Source: a bacterium
GTDB taxonomy: Bacteria > Actinomycetota > Thermoleophilia > Solirubrobacterales > Solirubrobacteraceae
Direction: 5' to 3'
Length of the DNA stretch: 47,121 bases
NCBI GenBank assembly: GCA_021323635.1
Contig: JAJPKQ010000008.1
Location: 1-47,121, forward strand
This document shows, piece after piece, positions 7,993 to 19,457 of the stretch; the stretch's first letter is position 1, and every line of letters starts with the position of its first letter. The notes below the pieces were generated by a model. That model searched no databases and was not told where the DNA came from. It worked only from the letters and a program-made list of their open reading frames with translations. Made by a program: the position numbers and the translations under genes.

Positions 7993-10722
7993 ATGAGCAA
8001 GCAGGCAGAGGAAGCAGCGCGCCCCCTCGGCGTGCGAGCGATGAGCTCCGATCAGATCCGCGAGAGCTTCCTCTCGTTCTTTGAGGAGCGCGGGCACCTG
8101 CGCATCCCCTCGGCCTCGCTGATCCCCTCCGAGCACGATCCATCGGCGCTGCTGACGGTCGCCGGCATGCACCCGCTCAAGCCCTACTTTCTCGGCCGCG
8201 AGCAGCCGCCGGCGCCGCGGCTGACCGACTGCCAGAAGTGCTTTCGCACGGTGGACATCGAGCACGTCGGGCGCACCAGCCGTCACCTCACCTTCTTTGA
8301 GATGCTCGGCAACTTCTCGATCGGGGACTACTTCAAGCGCGAGGCGATCGCCTTTGCGCTCGAGCTCTCCCAAGAGGTCTTCGGCTTTCCCACCGCTGCG
8401 ATCTGGGTGACCGTCTTTGCGGGCGATGAGGAGCTTGGCCTGGGCCCCGACGAGGAGGCGATCGCAATCTGGGAAGAGGCGGGCATACCAGCCGAGCGCA
8501 TCGTGCGCTGCGGGCGCAGCGAGAACTTCTGGCAGGCCGGACCGACCGGGCCCTGCGGGCCCTGCTCGGAGCTCTACCTGGACCGCGGCGCCGAGCACGG
8601 CTCGCCCGATGACCTCCCCGGGGGCGAGAACGAGCGCTTCCTGGAGTACTGGAACCTCGTCTTCATGCAGTACGACCAGAGCCGGCCGAACGTGCTCGCG
8701 GAGCTGCCGGCGCGCAACATCGACACCGGCCTTGGCCTCAACCGCCTGGCGGCGATCTGCCAGGGCAAGCGCTCGGTGTTTGAAACCGATCAGTTCTGGC
8801 CGCTGATCGAGCTGGGCTGCGAGCTCGCGGGCGTGCGCTACGGCGATGCCGAGAGCAGCGACCGCGCGCTGCGCATCCTCGCCGACCACTCCCGCGCGAT
8901 GACCTTCCTGGTCGCCGACGGGGTTGTCCCCTCCAACGAGGAGCGCGGCTACGTGCTGCGGCGGGTGATGCGCAGGGCGATCCACCAGGGGCGGCTGCTC
9001 GAGCTGGCGCCGGGCTTCCTGCTCGCATTCGCAGGTCGCGTGCGCGAGCTGATGGCCGGCGCCTACCCCGAGCTTGAGTCAGAGCGCGAGGCGATCGAGC
9101 TGTGGCTCGCCGCCGAGGAGGAGTCCTTCTCGCGGACCCTCGACCAGGGGCTCGCAAGGCTGGCGGAGCTGATCGAGCGCGCGCGCGAGCAGGGATCGGA
9201 GCGCATCCCCGCGGAGGAGGCCTTCCGGCTGCATGACACCCACGGCTTCCCGATCGAGCTGACGCGCGAACTGCTCGAGGGCGAGGGCATCGCGGTGGCC
9301 CAGGAGCGCTTCGCGGAGCTGATGGAGGCTCAGCGCACACGTGCACGGGCGGCCGCGGGCGGCCGCGCGGCTGCGGCGGCGGGCGAGAGCCTGCGCGAGC
9401 GCGCTCGCGCGCTCGCCGCCGCTGCGGGCGCCCCCAGCGAGTTCGTTGGCTACGAGCGCGAGCAGGCACAGACGGTGATCGTCGCCGCCGCTGAGGCCGA
9501 CGGCGCAGATCATCGCCGCTGGCTCCTGAAGCTTGCCGAGTCGCCCTTCTACCCGGTCGGCGGCGGCCAGGTCGCCGATCGGGGCGTGATCGAGTGCCTG
9601 GAGGGCGACTGCCAGGCGGTTGTCGAGGACGTCCTGCGCCTGGGCGACGATCAGGTGATCGCGGTCAGCGTAGAGCGCGGCACGATCTCGCCAGGGGAGC
9701 GCGTGCGGGCGCAGGTGGCGCGCAGCGCGCGCTTTGCGACCGAATGCAACCACACAGCCACCCATCTGCTCCACGCGGCGCTGCGCGGCAAGCTCGGAGG
9801 CCATGTGCGCCAGGCGGGCTCCTATGTCGGCCCGGACAAGCTGCGCTTCGACTTCAGCCACATGAGCGCCCTCAGCGAGGCGCAGCGGCAGGCGATCGAG
9901 GAGCAGGTGAACGCGTGGATCGCGGCCGATGAGCCCGTCAGCGCGATCACCACCACCCTTGCGGAGGCGCAGCGCCTGGGCGCGATGGCGCTCTTTGGCG
10001 AGAAGTACGGCGAGGTTGTGCGGATGGTCCAGATCGGCGACGGCAGCTACTCGCGCGAGCTCTGCGGCGGCACGCACGTGCGCTACACCGGCGAGATCGG
10101 CGCCTTCGTGATCATCTCCGAGTCCTCCTCGGCGGCCAACGTCCGACGCATCGAGGCGCTCACAGGGCCTGCCGCGGTCGCCCATCTGCGCCGCCGCTCC
10201 GCCACGCTGCAGGAGGCTGCAACGCTACTGCGCTGCAAACCTGAGGCGGTGCCCGCGGCGGTCCGCAAGCTGCGCGAGGAGCATGACCGCGCCCGCAGGG
10301 AGCGCCGCACGGAGACGGGGACGCCCGACGGCGTAGCGCTTGACATCGCTGCGCTGCGCGCCGGCGCGAAGAGCATCGGCTCAGATGGCGTGCGCTTTCT
10401 GGCAGCCGTGGTGCCCGCCGGGGCAAGCGCAAAAGCGCTGATCGGGCCGGCCGAGCAGCTGCGCTCCGAGCTTGGAGAGGCGGTCGTGATCCTCGCCAGC
10501 ACGCTCGAGGGCAACCCGCAGCTGGTGGTGAGCGTCGCGCCGGCGCTGGCAGATCGCGGCGTCAGCGCCAGCGACCTTGTGCGAGGCGCGGCCGAGGTCA
10601 TCGGCGGGCGTGGCGGCGGGCGCCCGACGCTCGCCCAGGGCGGTGGGGGGGAGCCGGAGCGTCTGGGAGCGGCGCTTGCCGGCGCGCAGGCGCAGGTCGA
10701 GGCGACCCTTGCCGCGCAATGA
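7993..10722 (+). CDS. alaS: Alanine--tRNA ligase
   Basis: About 909 residues from ATG 7993; ATG 8041 (MSSDQIRESFLSFFEERGH) is an equally plausible start and closer to the family's usual beginning. Domains in order: class II catalytic core (SASLIPSEHDPSALLTVAGM, CFRTVDIEHVGRTSRHLTFF), helical tRNA-binding region, editing domain with ECNHTATHLLHAAL and CGGTHVRYTGEIG (zinc ligands), and a C-Ala/DHHA1 domain ending in RGGGRPTLAQGGG. The enzyme charges tRNA-Ala and clears mischarged Ser and Gly. The stop overlaps ruvX by four bases. The order alaS-ruvX-mltG-aroE is well conserved in actinobacteria and Firmicutes. Confidence 0.97.
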   Translation: MSKQAEEAARPLGVRAMSSDQIRESFLSFFEERGHLRIPSASLIPSEHDPSALLTVAGMHPLKPYFLGREQPPAPRLTDCQKCFRTVDIEHVGRTSRHLTFFEMLGNFSIGDYFKREAIAFALELSQEVFGFPTAAIWVTVFAGDEELGLGPDEEAIAIWEEAGIPAERIVRCGRSENFWQAGPTGPCGPCSELYLDRGAEHGSPDDLPGGENERFLEYWNLVFMQYDQSRPNVLAELPARNIDTGLGLNRLAAICQGKRSVFETDQFWPLIELGCELAGVRYGDAESSDRALRILADHSRAMTFLVADGVVPSNEERGYVLRRVMRRAIHQGRLLELAPGFLLAFAGRVRELMAGAYPELESEREAIELWLAAEEESFSRTLDQGLARLAELIERAREQGSERIPAEEAFRLHDTHGFPIELTRELLEGEGIAVAQERFAELMEAQRTRARAAAGGRAAAAAGESLRERARALAAAAGAPSEFVGYEREQAQTVIVAAAEADGADHRRWLLKLAESPFYPVGGGQVADRGVIECLEGDCQAVVEDVLRLGDDQVIAVSVERGTISPGERVRAQVARSARFATECNHTATHLLHAALRGKLGGHVRQAGSYVGPDKLRFDFSHMSALSEAQRQAIEEQVNAWIAADEPVSAITTTLAEAQRLGAMALFGEKYGEVVRMVQIGDGSYSRELCGGTHVRYTGEIGAFVIISESSSAANVRRIEALTGPAAVAHLRRRSATLQEAATLLRCKPEAVPAAVRKLREEHDRARRERRTETGTPDGVALDIAALRAGAKSIGSDGVRFLAAVVPAGASAKALIGPAEQLRSELGEAVVILASTLEGNPQLVVSVAPALADRGVSASDLVRGAAEVIGGRGGGRPTLAQGGGGEPERLGAALAGAQAQVEATLAAQ

Positions 10723-11144
10723 GGGTGATCGCGCTCGATCACGGCACTGCGCGCTGCGGAGTGGCGGTCTGCGACCCGACCGGAACGCTCGCGCGGCCGC
10801 TTGAGGCGATCGAGCGCCCGGACTCCCGCGCGGGCAGGGCCGCGATCGCCCGCCTCGTGCGCGAGCTTGATGCCGAGCAGGTGGTGGTCGGCCTGCCGCT
10901 GTCCCTCAGCGGAGCTGAGACCGAGCAGACGCGCGCGGCGCGCCAGTTCGCGCGCCGGCTGGCCAAAGCGCTTGGCTCAAGCGCCCAGGTGCAGCTCTGC
11001 GACGAGCGCCTGACCACCCGCCTGGCCGCTGCGCGCGCACGCGAGCGCCCTGGCGAGCGACCGCGCTTCGACGAGGACTCGCGCGCAGCGGCAGCGCTGC
11101 TTGAGAGCTGGCTTTCGGCACACGGGCCGGGTCGGGGGCGCTGA
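10719..11144 (+). CDS. ruvX: RuvX/YqgF-family Holliday junction resolvase-like nuclease
   Basis: A 141-residue RNase H-fold protein of the YqgF family, implicated in pre-16S rRNA 5' end processing and proposed to resolve Holliday junctions. Seen: the first acidic residue in ALDHGTARCGVAV (residues 5-17), VVGLPLSLSG (57-66) and CDERLTT (96-102), then DEDSRAAAALLESWL near the C-terminus with further acidic residues. Length is typical. ATG overlaps the alaS stop, and mltG follows 5 bases after the stop. Confidence 0.94.
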   Translation: MRVIALDHGTARCGVAVCDPTGTLARPLEAIERPDSRAGRAAIARLVRELDAEQVVVGLPLSLSGAETEQTRAARQFARRLAKALGSSAQVQLCDERLTTRLAAARARERPGERPRFDEDSRAAAALLESWLSAHGPGRGR

Positions 11145-11149
11145 GGGCG

Positions 11150-12082
11150 ATGGGAGAGGGCGCCCCGGGAGCGCGTGCGCAGATGGGGCGGAGGGGGCGT
11201 CCCGAGCGCCCGCGCCGCCCCCAGCAACCGGCGCGGCCGAGCGGGCCCGGTCGCTTCGTGGCGCTCGCGGTGGCGCTTGCGGGCCTGATCGTCGCGCTGG
11301 CGCTGATCGGTCGCTCAGCAAGCGGCTCCGGCAGGGCGCAAAAGCCGCGCGCGATCGTCACGATCACGATCCCCGAGGGGCTCACGCGCACGCAGATCGC
11401 TGCGCTGGCGCGCGAAAAGGGCCTGACCGGAAGCTATGTGCAGGCGGCCGCCTCGATGCGCGCCTTCAACCCCGCCCGCTACGGGGCGCCGCGCTCGCTT
11501 GCCAACCTCGAAGGCTTTCTCTTCCCGGCCACCTACCAGCTCTATGCGGGCAGCCCCGCCACGGCGCTGGTCGCGCGCCAGCTTGAAGCCTTTGAAGAAC
11601 GCTTCGGCCCGCAGCTGGCGGCGGCGGCAGGGCACCTCGGCCTCACGCCCTACCAGCCGCTGATCGTCGCCTCGATGGTGCAGCGGGAGGCGGGCGTCCG
11701 CGCCGACTTCCCGCGCATCGCGGCGGTCATCTACAACCGCCTGCACGCGGGCATGGACCTGGGCATAGACGCGACGATCCGCTACGCGCTGGGCGATCTC
11801 TCCGGCCCTCTGAGCGAAGCGCAGCTGCGCACGCCAAGCCCTTACAACACCCGCCTGCACAAGGGGCTGCCGCCCACCCCGATCGCCAACCCGGGCATGG
11901 AAGCGATCGAAGCCGCAGCGCATCCGGCGGCAGTGGGCTACCTCTACTACGTCGCCTCCCCGAGCGGATGCGGCGAATCGGTGTTTGCGAACACCTACGA
12001 AGAATTCGAACAAGCCGCGTCCGCCTACCGGCAGGCGGTGGCGGAAAACGGCGGCCGGCCGCCGGTCTGCAGGCGCCGATGA
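11150..12082 (+). CDS. mltG: Endolytic murein transglycosylase MltG
   Basis: A 310-residue YceG-family lytic transglycosylase that cuts nascent peptidoglycan strands at the membrane. A basic, proline-rich cytosolic tail (1-34) precedes one membrane helix at about 36-54. Family motifs follow: LEGFLFPATY (120-129), ASMVQREAG with the presumed catalytic Glu180, YNRLHAGM (195-202), and SPYNTRLHKGLPPTPIANPG (230-249). The LysM-like subdomain is short. It sits five bases after ruvX and its stop overlaps aroE (ATGA). Glutamate codons shift visibly from GAG towards GAA in this gene compared with the upstream synthetases. Confidence 0.95.
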   Translation: MGEGAPGARAQMGRRGRPERPRRPQQPARPSGPGRFVALAVALAGLIVALALIGRSASGSGRAQKPRAIVTITIPEGLTRTQIAALAREKGLTGSYVQAAASMRAFNPARYGAPRSLANLEGFLFPATYQLYAGSPATALVARQLEAFEERFGPQLAAAAGHLGLTPYQPLIVASMVQREAGVRADFPRIAAVIYNRLHAGMDLGIDATIRYALGDLSGPLSEAQLRTPSPYNTRLHKGLPPTPIANPGMEAIEAAAHPAAVGYLYYVASPSGCGESVFANTYEEFEQAASAYRQAVAENGGRPPVCRRR

Positions 12083-12972
12083 GCGCCCCGGCGCCCGCGC
12101 GCTTGGGCGTCATCGGCTGGCCGGTTGCGCACAGCCTCTCCCCGGCGATCCACAACGCTGCGCTGCGGGCGCTCTCGCTGGAGGGCTGGCGCTACCAGCT
12201 GCTGCCGGTCGCGCCGGAGCTCTTTGCTGAGGTGCTCGCCGCGCTGCCTGCGCTCGCCTTTTGCGGCATCAACGTGACGATTCCACACAAGGAGGCGGCG
12301 CTGGCGGCAGCTCAGAGCGCCGATCGGATGGCGCAGGAGATCGGGGCGGCAAACACGCTCTGGTGGGATCGCCGCGGGGCGCTGCATGCGTCCAACACCG
12401 ATGCGCCCGGCATCACGGAGGCGATCGGGCGGGTGCTCGGCAGGCAGGCGCTGCATGGGCGCAGGGCGCTCGTGCTAGGCGCGGGCGGGAGCGCCCGCGC
12501 CGCCCTCTACGCGCTTCGTCACGCAGGCTACGAGGAGGTCTGCGTGTGGGCGCGGCGCTTCGATCGCGCCAAGGAGCTGACCGACCAGCTGGGCGGCAGG
12601 CCGCTGCGCCGGCCGCTGCCCGCGGAGCTGCTGCTCAACTGCACTCCGGTCGGCCTTGAGCGCGGCGCGGTCGCCGGACGAGCTGGCGCAGGCCGCCAGG
12701 CGGGGGCTGCGGTGGGCCTAGAACAGTCGGCCAGCGAGGCGGTGGCGCTCAACCAGCTTGCCCTCACGCTCGATCAGCTTCATGAGTACTCGTATGTCGT
12801 CGATCTTGCCTATCGCCACGGGGACACCCCGCTCCTGCGCGCCGCCAGGCGGCTCTCGATCCCCGTGCTCGACGGACGCGAGATCCTGGTGGCGCAGGGC
12901 GCGCTCAGCTTCGTCGCCTTCACCGGCAGGCAGGCGCCGCTTGACGTCATGCGCCGCGCGGCTGGTCTTTAG
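12079..12972 (+). CDS. aroE: Shikimate dehydrogenase
   Basis: A 297-residue enzyme reducing 3-dehydroshikimate to shikimate with NADPH. Key parts: GWPVAHSLSPAIHNAAL (substrate binding, SLSP at 19-22), NVTIPHK with catalytic Lys71, AANTLW (90-95), SNTDAPG (106-111) and the nucleotide loop GAGGSAR (134-140). ATG 12079 overlaps the mltG stop, so the longer open frame from 11968 is not used. It is separate from the other shikimate genes at 30629-34019, as is usual for the alaS-ruvX-mltG-aroE string. Pilus genes begin 42 bases later and may be read from the same transcript. Confidence 0.95.
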   Translation: MSAPAPARLGVIGWPVAHSLSPAIHNAALRALSLEGWRYQLLPVAPELFAEVLAALPALAFCGINVTIPHKEAALAAAQSADRMAQEIGAANTLWWDRRGALHASNTDAPGITEAIGRVLGRQALHGRRALVLGAGGSARAALYALRHAGYEEVCVWARRFDRAKELTDQLGGRPLRRPLPAELLLNCTPVGLERGAVAGRAGAGRQAGAAVGLEQSASEAVALNQLALTLDQLHEYSYVVDLAYRHGDTPLLRAARRLSIPVLDGREILVAQGALSFVAFTGRQAPLDVMRRAAGL

Positions 12973-13014
12973 CGGCGCTGAAGCTCGCTGTGGCTCGATT
13001 GGAGGATGGCCTCG

Positions 13015-15612
<2,598 letters not shown>

Positions 15613-15685
15613 GCGCCTCATACGTTCGTCCAAGCCGGGGCGCGTGGGGCGGACCACAGGCGCGCGGGCGCCGATGGGCGCGGTG

Positions 15686-16768
15686 ATGGAACTCGATTTT
15701 GCCGAGCTGCTCAAGGAAGTGGTGGCGCGCAACGCCTCCGACCTCCACCTCAGCGTGGGCGCCCACCCGATCCTGCGCATTCGCGGACGGCTGATGTCGC
15801 TCAACGAATACCCGGTGCTCAACGGCACGATCACGCGCGAGGTCATCTACTCGATCCTCTCCAACGACCAGCGCCAGCGACTTGAGACCGACTGGCAGCT
15901 TGACTTCGCCTACTCGGTCCCCGGCCACGGCCGCTTCCGTGTCAACGCCTACTATCAGCGCGGCTCGGTCGGCGCCGCCTTCCGCCTGATCCCCTTCGGG
16001 CTGACCAAGATCGACGACCTCGGGCTGCCGCCGGCGGTGCACGAGTTCGCGCGCAAGCCGCGCGGCTTCGTGCTTGTCACCGGACCCACCGGCTCGGGCA
16101 AGTCGACCTCCCTTGCCTCGATGATCGACGAGATCAACGAATCGCGCGAAGAGCACATCCTGACGATCGAGGATCCGATCGAGTTTCTGCACACGCACAA
16201 GCGCTGCCTGGTCAACCAGCGCGAGCTGGGCGCGGACGCTCAGTCCTTCGCCGATGCCCTGCGCGCGGCCCTGCGCCAGGACCCGGACGTGATCCTGGTC
16301 GGGGAGATGCGCGACCTGGAGACGATCTCGACCGCGCTGACCGCCGCTGAGACGGGCCACCTTGTCTTTGCCACCCTGCACACTCAGGACACCGCGCAGA
16401 CGATCGACCGCGTGATCGACGTCTTCCCGCCCCACCAGCAGGGTCAGGTGCGCGTGCAGCTCTCCGTCGCGCTGCAGGGGATCATCACGCAGCAGCTGCT
16501 GCCCACCGCCGATGGCTCCGGGCGCGTCGTTGCCTGCGAGGTGCTCGTGCCCACGCCGGCGGTGCGCAACCTGATCCGCGAGGGCAAGACGCACCAGATC
16601 TACTCGGTGCTGCAGACCTCCGCGAACGTCGGCATGCAGACGATGGATGCTGCGCTGGTGAAGCTGGTGCGCGAAGGCAAGATCTCGCGCACGACCGCCG
16701 AAGCGCGCTCGACGAACCCCGAGGAGCTGCGGCGCCTTTTGGGCGGCGGGCTGGCGGCGGCTGCCTAG
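15686..16768 (+). CDS. pilT: Type IV pilus retraction ATPase PilT
   Basis: From ATG 15686 the protein is 360 residues, normal for PilT; in-frame ATG 15674 and GTG 15644 would add residues that resemble nothing. Seen: NASDLHLSVGAHPILRIRG (16-34), Walker A GPTGSGKS (133-140), LTIEDPIEF (159-167), DPDVILVGEMRDLET (199-213), ATLHTQDT (229-236) and the PilT signature AVRNLIREGK (292-301). The zinc-binding cysteines of PilB are absent, as expected for a retraction motor. It implies dynamic pili (twitching or DNA uptake). pilC follows after three bases. Confidence 0.94.
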   Translation: MELDFAELLKEVVARNASDLHLSVGAHPILRIRGRLMSLNEYPVLNGTITREVIYSILSNDQRQRLETDWQLDFAYSVPGHGRFRVNAYYQRGSVGAAFRLIPFGLTKIDDLGLPPAVHEFARKPRGFVLVTGPTGSGKSTSLASMIDEINESREEHILTIEDPIEFLHTHKRCLVNQRELGADAQSFADALRAALRQDPDVILVGEMRDLETISTALTAAETGHLVFATLHTQDTAQTIDRVIDVFPPHQQGQVRVQLSVALQGIITQQLLPTADGSGRVVACEVLVPTPAVRNLIREGKTHQIYSVLQTSANVGMQTMDAALVKLVREGKISRTTAEARSTNPEELRRLLGGGLAAAA

Positions 16769-16771
16769 CGG

Positions 16772-18001
16772 ATGAGCACCTACGTCTTCAAGGTCTCGGA
16801 TCTCGCCGGGGTCAAGTCGAGCGGCGAGGCGGAGGCGGAGTCAAAGCAGGCGCTCGCCAACCAGCTGAAGTCGCGCGGGCTGATCGTCCTCGACATCGGC
16901 GAGAAGGGCTCCTCCAAGGAGATTCGCCTCTCCTTCCTCGATCGCGTCAAGGCCCAGGAGCTTGCTGTCTTTGCCCGCCAGCTCTCGACGCTGATCATCT
17001 CGGGCGTGTCGATCCTGCGTGCCCTCTATGTCCTTGAGGACCAGACTGAAAATCGCTTCCTCAAGGCGACCATCGTCGACGTGAGGCGCGACGTGGAGGG
17101 CGGCGCCTCCTTCGGGGACGCGCTGGAGCGCCACCCGAAGGTCTTCAACCAGCTCTTTGTCGCGATGGTGCGCGCGGGGGAGTCGGGCGGCGTGCTCGAG
17201 AGCTCGCTGGTGCGCGTCGCAGACCAGCTTGAGAAGGACGCCTCGCTGCGGCGCCAGATTCGCTCGGCAATGGTCTACCCGATCCTCGTGATGACGTTTG
17301 CCTTCGTCGTGCTTGCGGCGCTTGTGACCTTTCTGGTGCCGGTGTTCGAGGGCGTCTTCAAGGAATTCGGCGGCAGCCTGCCGGCGCCGACGAGGATCTC
17401 CGTTGCGATTTCTCATGCGTTCACCGGGCTGTGGTTCGGGTTTATTCCGGGGATCTTCGGCATTCTGATCGCAATGGGGGCATGCGCCTTTGCCTTCTTC
17501 AAGTGGAAGGGCTCCTCCTTCGGCAAGCCGCAGTGGGACCGGCTAAAGCTCCACGCGCCGATGCGCATCGGCACGATCGTGCAGGAGATCGCTGTGGCGC
17601 GCTGGTCGCGCACGCTCGCCTCGCTGACCGCGGCGGGCGTTCCGCTGCTGCAGGCGCTTGAGATCGTCGGCAAGACCGGCGGCAACGTCGTCGTTGAACA
17701 GGCGATGGACGGCGTGATCGCCTCCGTCAAGCAGGGGGGCACGCTCTCTGCGCCGCTTGCCAAGACCTCGATCTTCCCCTCGATGGTCACGCACATGGTG
17801 GGCGTCGGCGAGGAGACCGGCGAGCTGGACGGGATGCTCGCGAAGGTGGCGGACTTCTATGAGGACCGCGTCGCCGCCTCTGTGAAGGCGCTCACCTCGA
17901 TCCTTGAGCCGATCATGATCATCGTGATCGGCGCGATCGTCGGCTTCATCGTGATCTCGATGTATCTGCCGCTGTTTGAAGTCTACAACCACATCGAATA
18001 G
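16772..18001 (+). CDS. pilC: Type IV pilus inner-membrane platform protein PilC
   Basis: A 409-residue GspF/PilC-family protein, the membrane platform turned by PilB and PilT. It has two repeated T2SSF units: LAVFARQLSTLIISGVSILRAL (from about residue 64) and VARWSRTLASLTAAGVPLLQAL (from ~273). The conserved GE boxes are VRAGESGGVLE and VGVGEETGELD. Membrane helices lie near 170-190, 215-245 and 375-400. It starts three bases after pilT. The locus then breaks off: the next pilus gene is at 24350. Confidence 0.95.
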   Translation: MSTYVFKVSDLAGVKSSGEAEAESKQALANQLKSRGLIVLDIGEKGSSKEIRLSFLDRVKAQELAVFARQLSTLIISGVSILRALYVLEDQTENRFLKATIVDVRRDVEGGASFGDALERHPKVFNQLFVAMVRAGESGGVLESSLVRVADQLEKDASLRRQIRSAMVYPILVMTFAFVVLAALVTFLVPVFEGVFKEFGGSLPAPTRISVAISHAFTGLWFGFIPGIFGILIAMGACAFAFFKWKGSSFGKPQWDRLKLHAPMRIGTIVQEIAVARWSRTLASLTAAGVPLLQALEIVGKTGGNVVVEQAMDGVIASVKQGGTLSAPLAKTSIFPSMVTHMVGVGEETGELDGMLAKVADFYEDRVAASVKALTSILEPIMIIVIGAIVGFIVISMYLPLFEVYNHIE

Positions 18002-18546
18002 CCGCTCTTGAGCGCTCGGCGAGGCTGCGGCGCGCGAATACGCGCCGCGATCTGCGCAAGGAGGGCTGGTCGAAGACCCCACGGCTACTGCTCCCGCTGC
18101 TGCCCGGGTCCGGGCTCGACGCCGCTTTGCCTCCGCAGCGCGCCGAACGTGAAGCGATCCGGCGTCTGGCCGGCGGGCCTGAGCTCGATACGGGCACGAC
18201 AGCAGAGGGCACCGACGTCGTCGAAGGCATCGGCTGCGGGGAGCTGGCGACCGATCAGCTGATGGCGATGACCCTGCGCAGCGGCGGAACGTATGCAAGC
18301 GAGGCCCAAGGTGAGGTCGGCGATGCACAGATCGCGGCGGATGAAGCCAGCAGGACGCCCAGCCTCGCGCGCTCCTCATCGACGAGGCCGCCCGGCCGAT
18401 TCCAAGCCGCGAGCTCCACCACACCCGGGGTGCGCCACGTCGCTCCAAGGAGCCAGGGCCAGATCAAAACGCAATTCGCCTGTCTGCATCGGAGGTGCCC
18501 GCAGATCAACAGTGGCAGCGGCGCCGATTGCAGGACCTCAGGCGAT
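18002..18546. other. Stretch without a convincing gene
   Basis: About 545 bases between convergent pilC and the nucleotidyltransferase gene. Open frames exist on both strands (for example 18255-18641 minus and 18127-18729 plus). They run into neighbouring genes or lack ribosome binding sites, and none resembles a family I know. On the minus strand, plausible protein-like segments appear in two different frames, which could mean a decayed gene downstream of the nucleotidyltransferase. This is a weak impression, not a call. Confidence 0.4.
18027..18048 (+). terminator. Candidate hairpin terminator after pilC
   Basis: Eight-base perfect arms (GCGGCGCG at 18027-18034, CGCGCCGC at 18041-18048) with a six-base AT-containing loop, 26 bases after the pilC stop. 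There is no U-tract, as is common for actinobacterial hairpin terminators. It would close the pilB-pilT-pilC transcript. Confidence 0.45.
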
Positions 18547-19065
18547 CTATGCCAGCGCCGACTCCAGCTTCGCGCCGAAGGCCTTCGGTTCAATCGCCGG
18601 ATAGCGATACAGGTCCGGGGCAATTGCCGCAAAGAGCTCACGCAGGCGGGAGGGCTCGACCAAGCCTCGCTCGATCATCTCGCGCACGTCCGCGAGATCC
18701 TGCGCGAAGCCACGCTCGACCTTGGATAGGGCCTGCGAGTAGAAATCAAAGTGATGGACGTCAACGTGACCCTCTCGGATCAGATGGGGACTGCGCTCCC
18801 TCCATTCAGGAAGCTCCGGGATGAAGTCGATCGGCGAGGCGAGCTCGATGTTGACAGCAAGCCGCTCTTTGAGGGTTGGAAGGGCGCGCAGCAGCTCGTC
18901 GGCTTCCGGCTCGAAGCGCAGGTCGACGTCGATCGTCGCCTGACGCCACCCCTCGATCACCGCTGACGATCCGCCGGTCAGATACATGCGCACCGGAGCT
19001 CGAGCGATGCGACCCAGCTCGCGGGCAAGCCTTCGAATCGTCTGGTCGTCAACGGGCGGGCGCAT
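18547..19065 (-). CDS. DUF6036-like nucleotidyltransferase (AbiEii-type fold), possible toxin component
   Basis: A 172-residue minus-strand protein with a minimal nucleotidyltransferase fold: GGS at 31-33, GWRQATIDVDL carrying D46 and D48, and a third acidic residue at D80 (SPIDF). C-terminally, KVERGFAQDLADV (115-127) resembles the Lys/Asp helix of AbiEii-like proteins. Such proteins occur as toxins or partners in type IV-like toxin-antitoxin and phage-defence modules; some are plain genomic nucleotidyltransferases. It starts inside the 3' end of the upstream small gene (17-base overlap), so the two are coupled. All three acidic positions are intact, so it is probably active. Confidence 0.75.
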   Translation of the reverse strand: MRPPVDDQTIRRLARELGRIARAPVRMYLTGGSSAVIEGWRQATIDVDLRFEPEADELLRALPTLKERLAVNIELASPIDFIPELPEWRERSPHLIREGHVDVHHFDFYSQALSKVERGFAQDLADVREMIERGLVEPSRLRELFAAIAPDLYRYPAIEPKAFGAKLESALA

Positions 19066-19333
19066 GCTCGGCTGCCCGCGCGAAGCTGACCATGCGCCCT
19101 ACGAGCGCGTTGTAGCGCGTATGGGCGCTCCCGTCACGGGCTGCGAGCATCTCGTAGAGCCGATGAGACGGGCACCGCTCAGCCGTCGCCGGCACAGCCA
19201 GCCCGAGAGCTCGCAGTCGCGGCGCCGCCATCGAGACGAGCAGCGAGGCCTCCGTCTCGCGACCGGCGGCAAGATCTTGCAGTCCGGCACTCACGAGCTC
19301 GTGCCCCGGTAGGTTGGTGGGGATCGACTCCAC
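19049..19333 (-). CDS. Small partner protein of the nucleotidyltransferase
   Basis: A 94-residue protein starting at GTG 19333. It resembles a small, apparently actinobacterial family: PGHELVSAGLQDLAAGRE, then SMAAPRLRALGLAVP, then HTRYNALVGRMVSFARAAEH. It is mostly helical, without membrane segments or a recognisable DNA-binding motif. Gene order (small protein first, nucleotidyltransferase second, overlapping frames) is that of antitoxin-toxin pairs such as abiEi-abiEii, but the sequence is not AbiEi-like. Function is inferred from context only. Confidence 0.65.
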   Translation of the reverse strand: MESIPTNLPGHELVSAGLQDLAAGRETEASLLVSMAAPRLRALGLAVPATAERCPSHRLYEMLAARDGSAHTRYNALVGRMVSFARAAEHAPAR

Positions 19334-19457
19334 CGCTCCATGGTAGATCGAGGCGGGGCGGTCGGTCGCGGCCGAAGTGTCTTCGCCTGGGCGGTGGAAT
19401 GGCGCAGCCTAGTGCCGTGTCGAGACCACGACGGTCGCCAAATCGCAGCCGCCGCCC

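Noticed and set aside
6533-8143. A 536-residue minus-strand open frame
   Set aside because: Antisense shadow of mnmA; Arg/Ala-rich without motifs.
18127-18729. Plus-strand 200-residue open frame after pilC
   Set aside because: Its second part is antisense to the nucleotidyltransferase and the rest has no recognisable domain or ribosome binding site.
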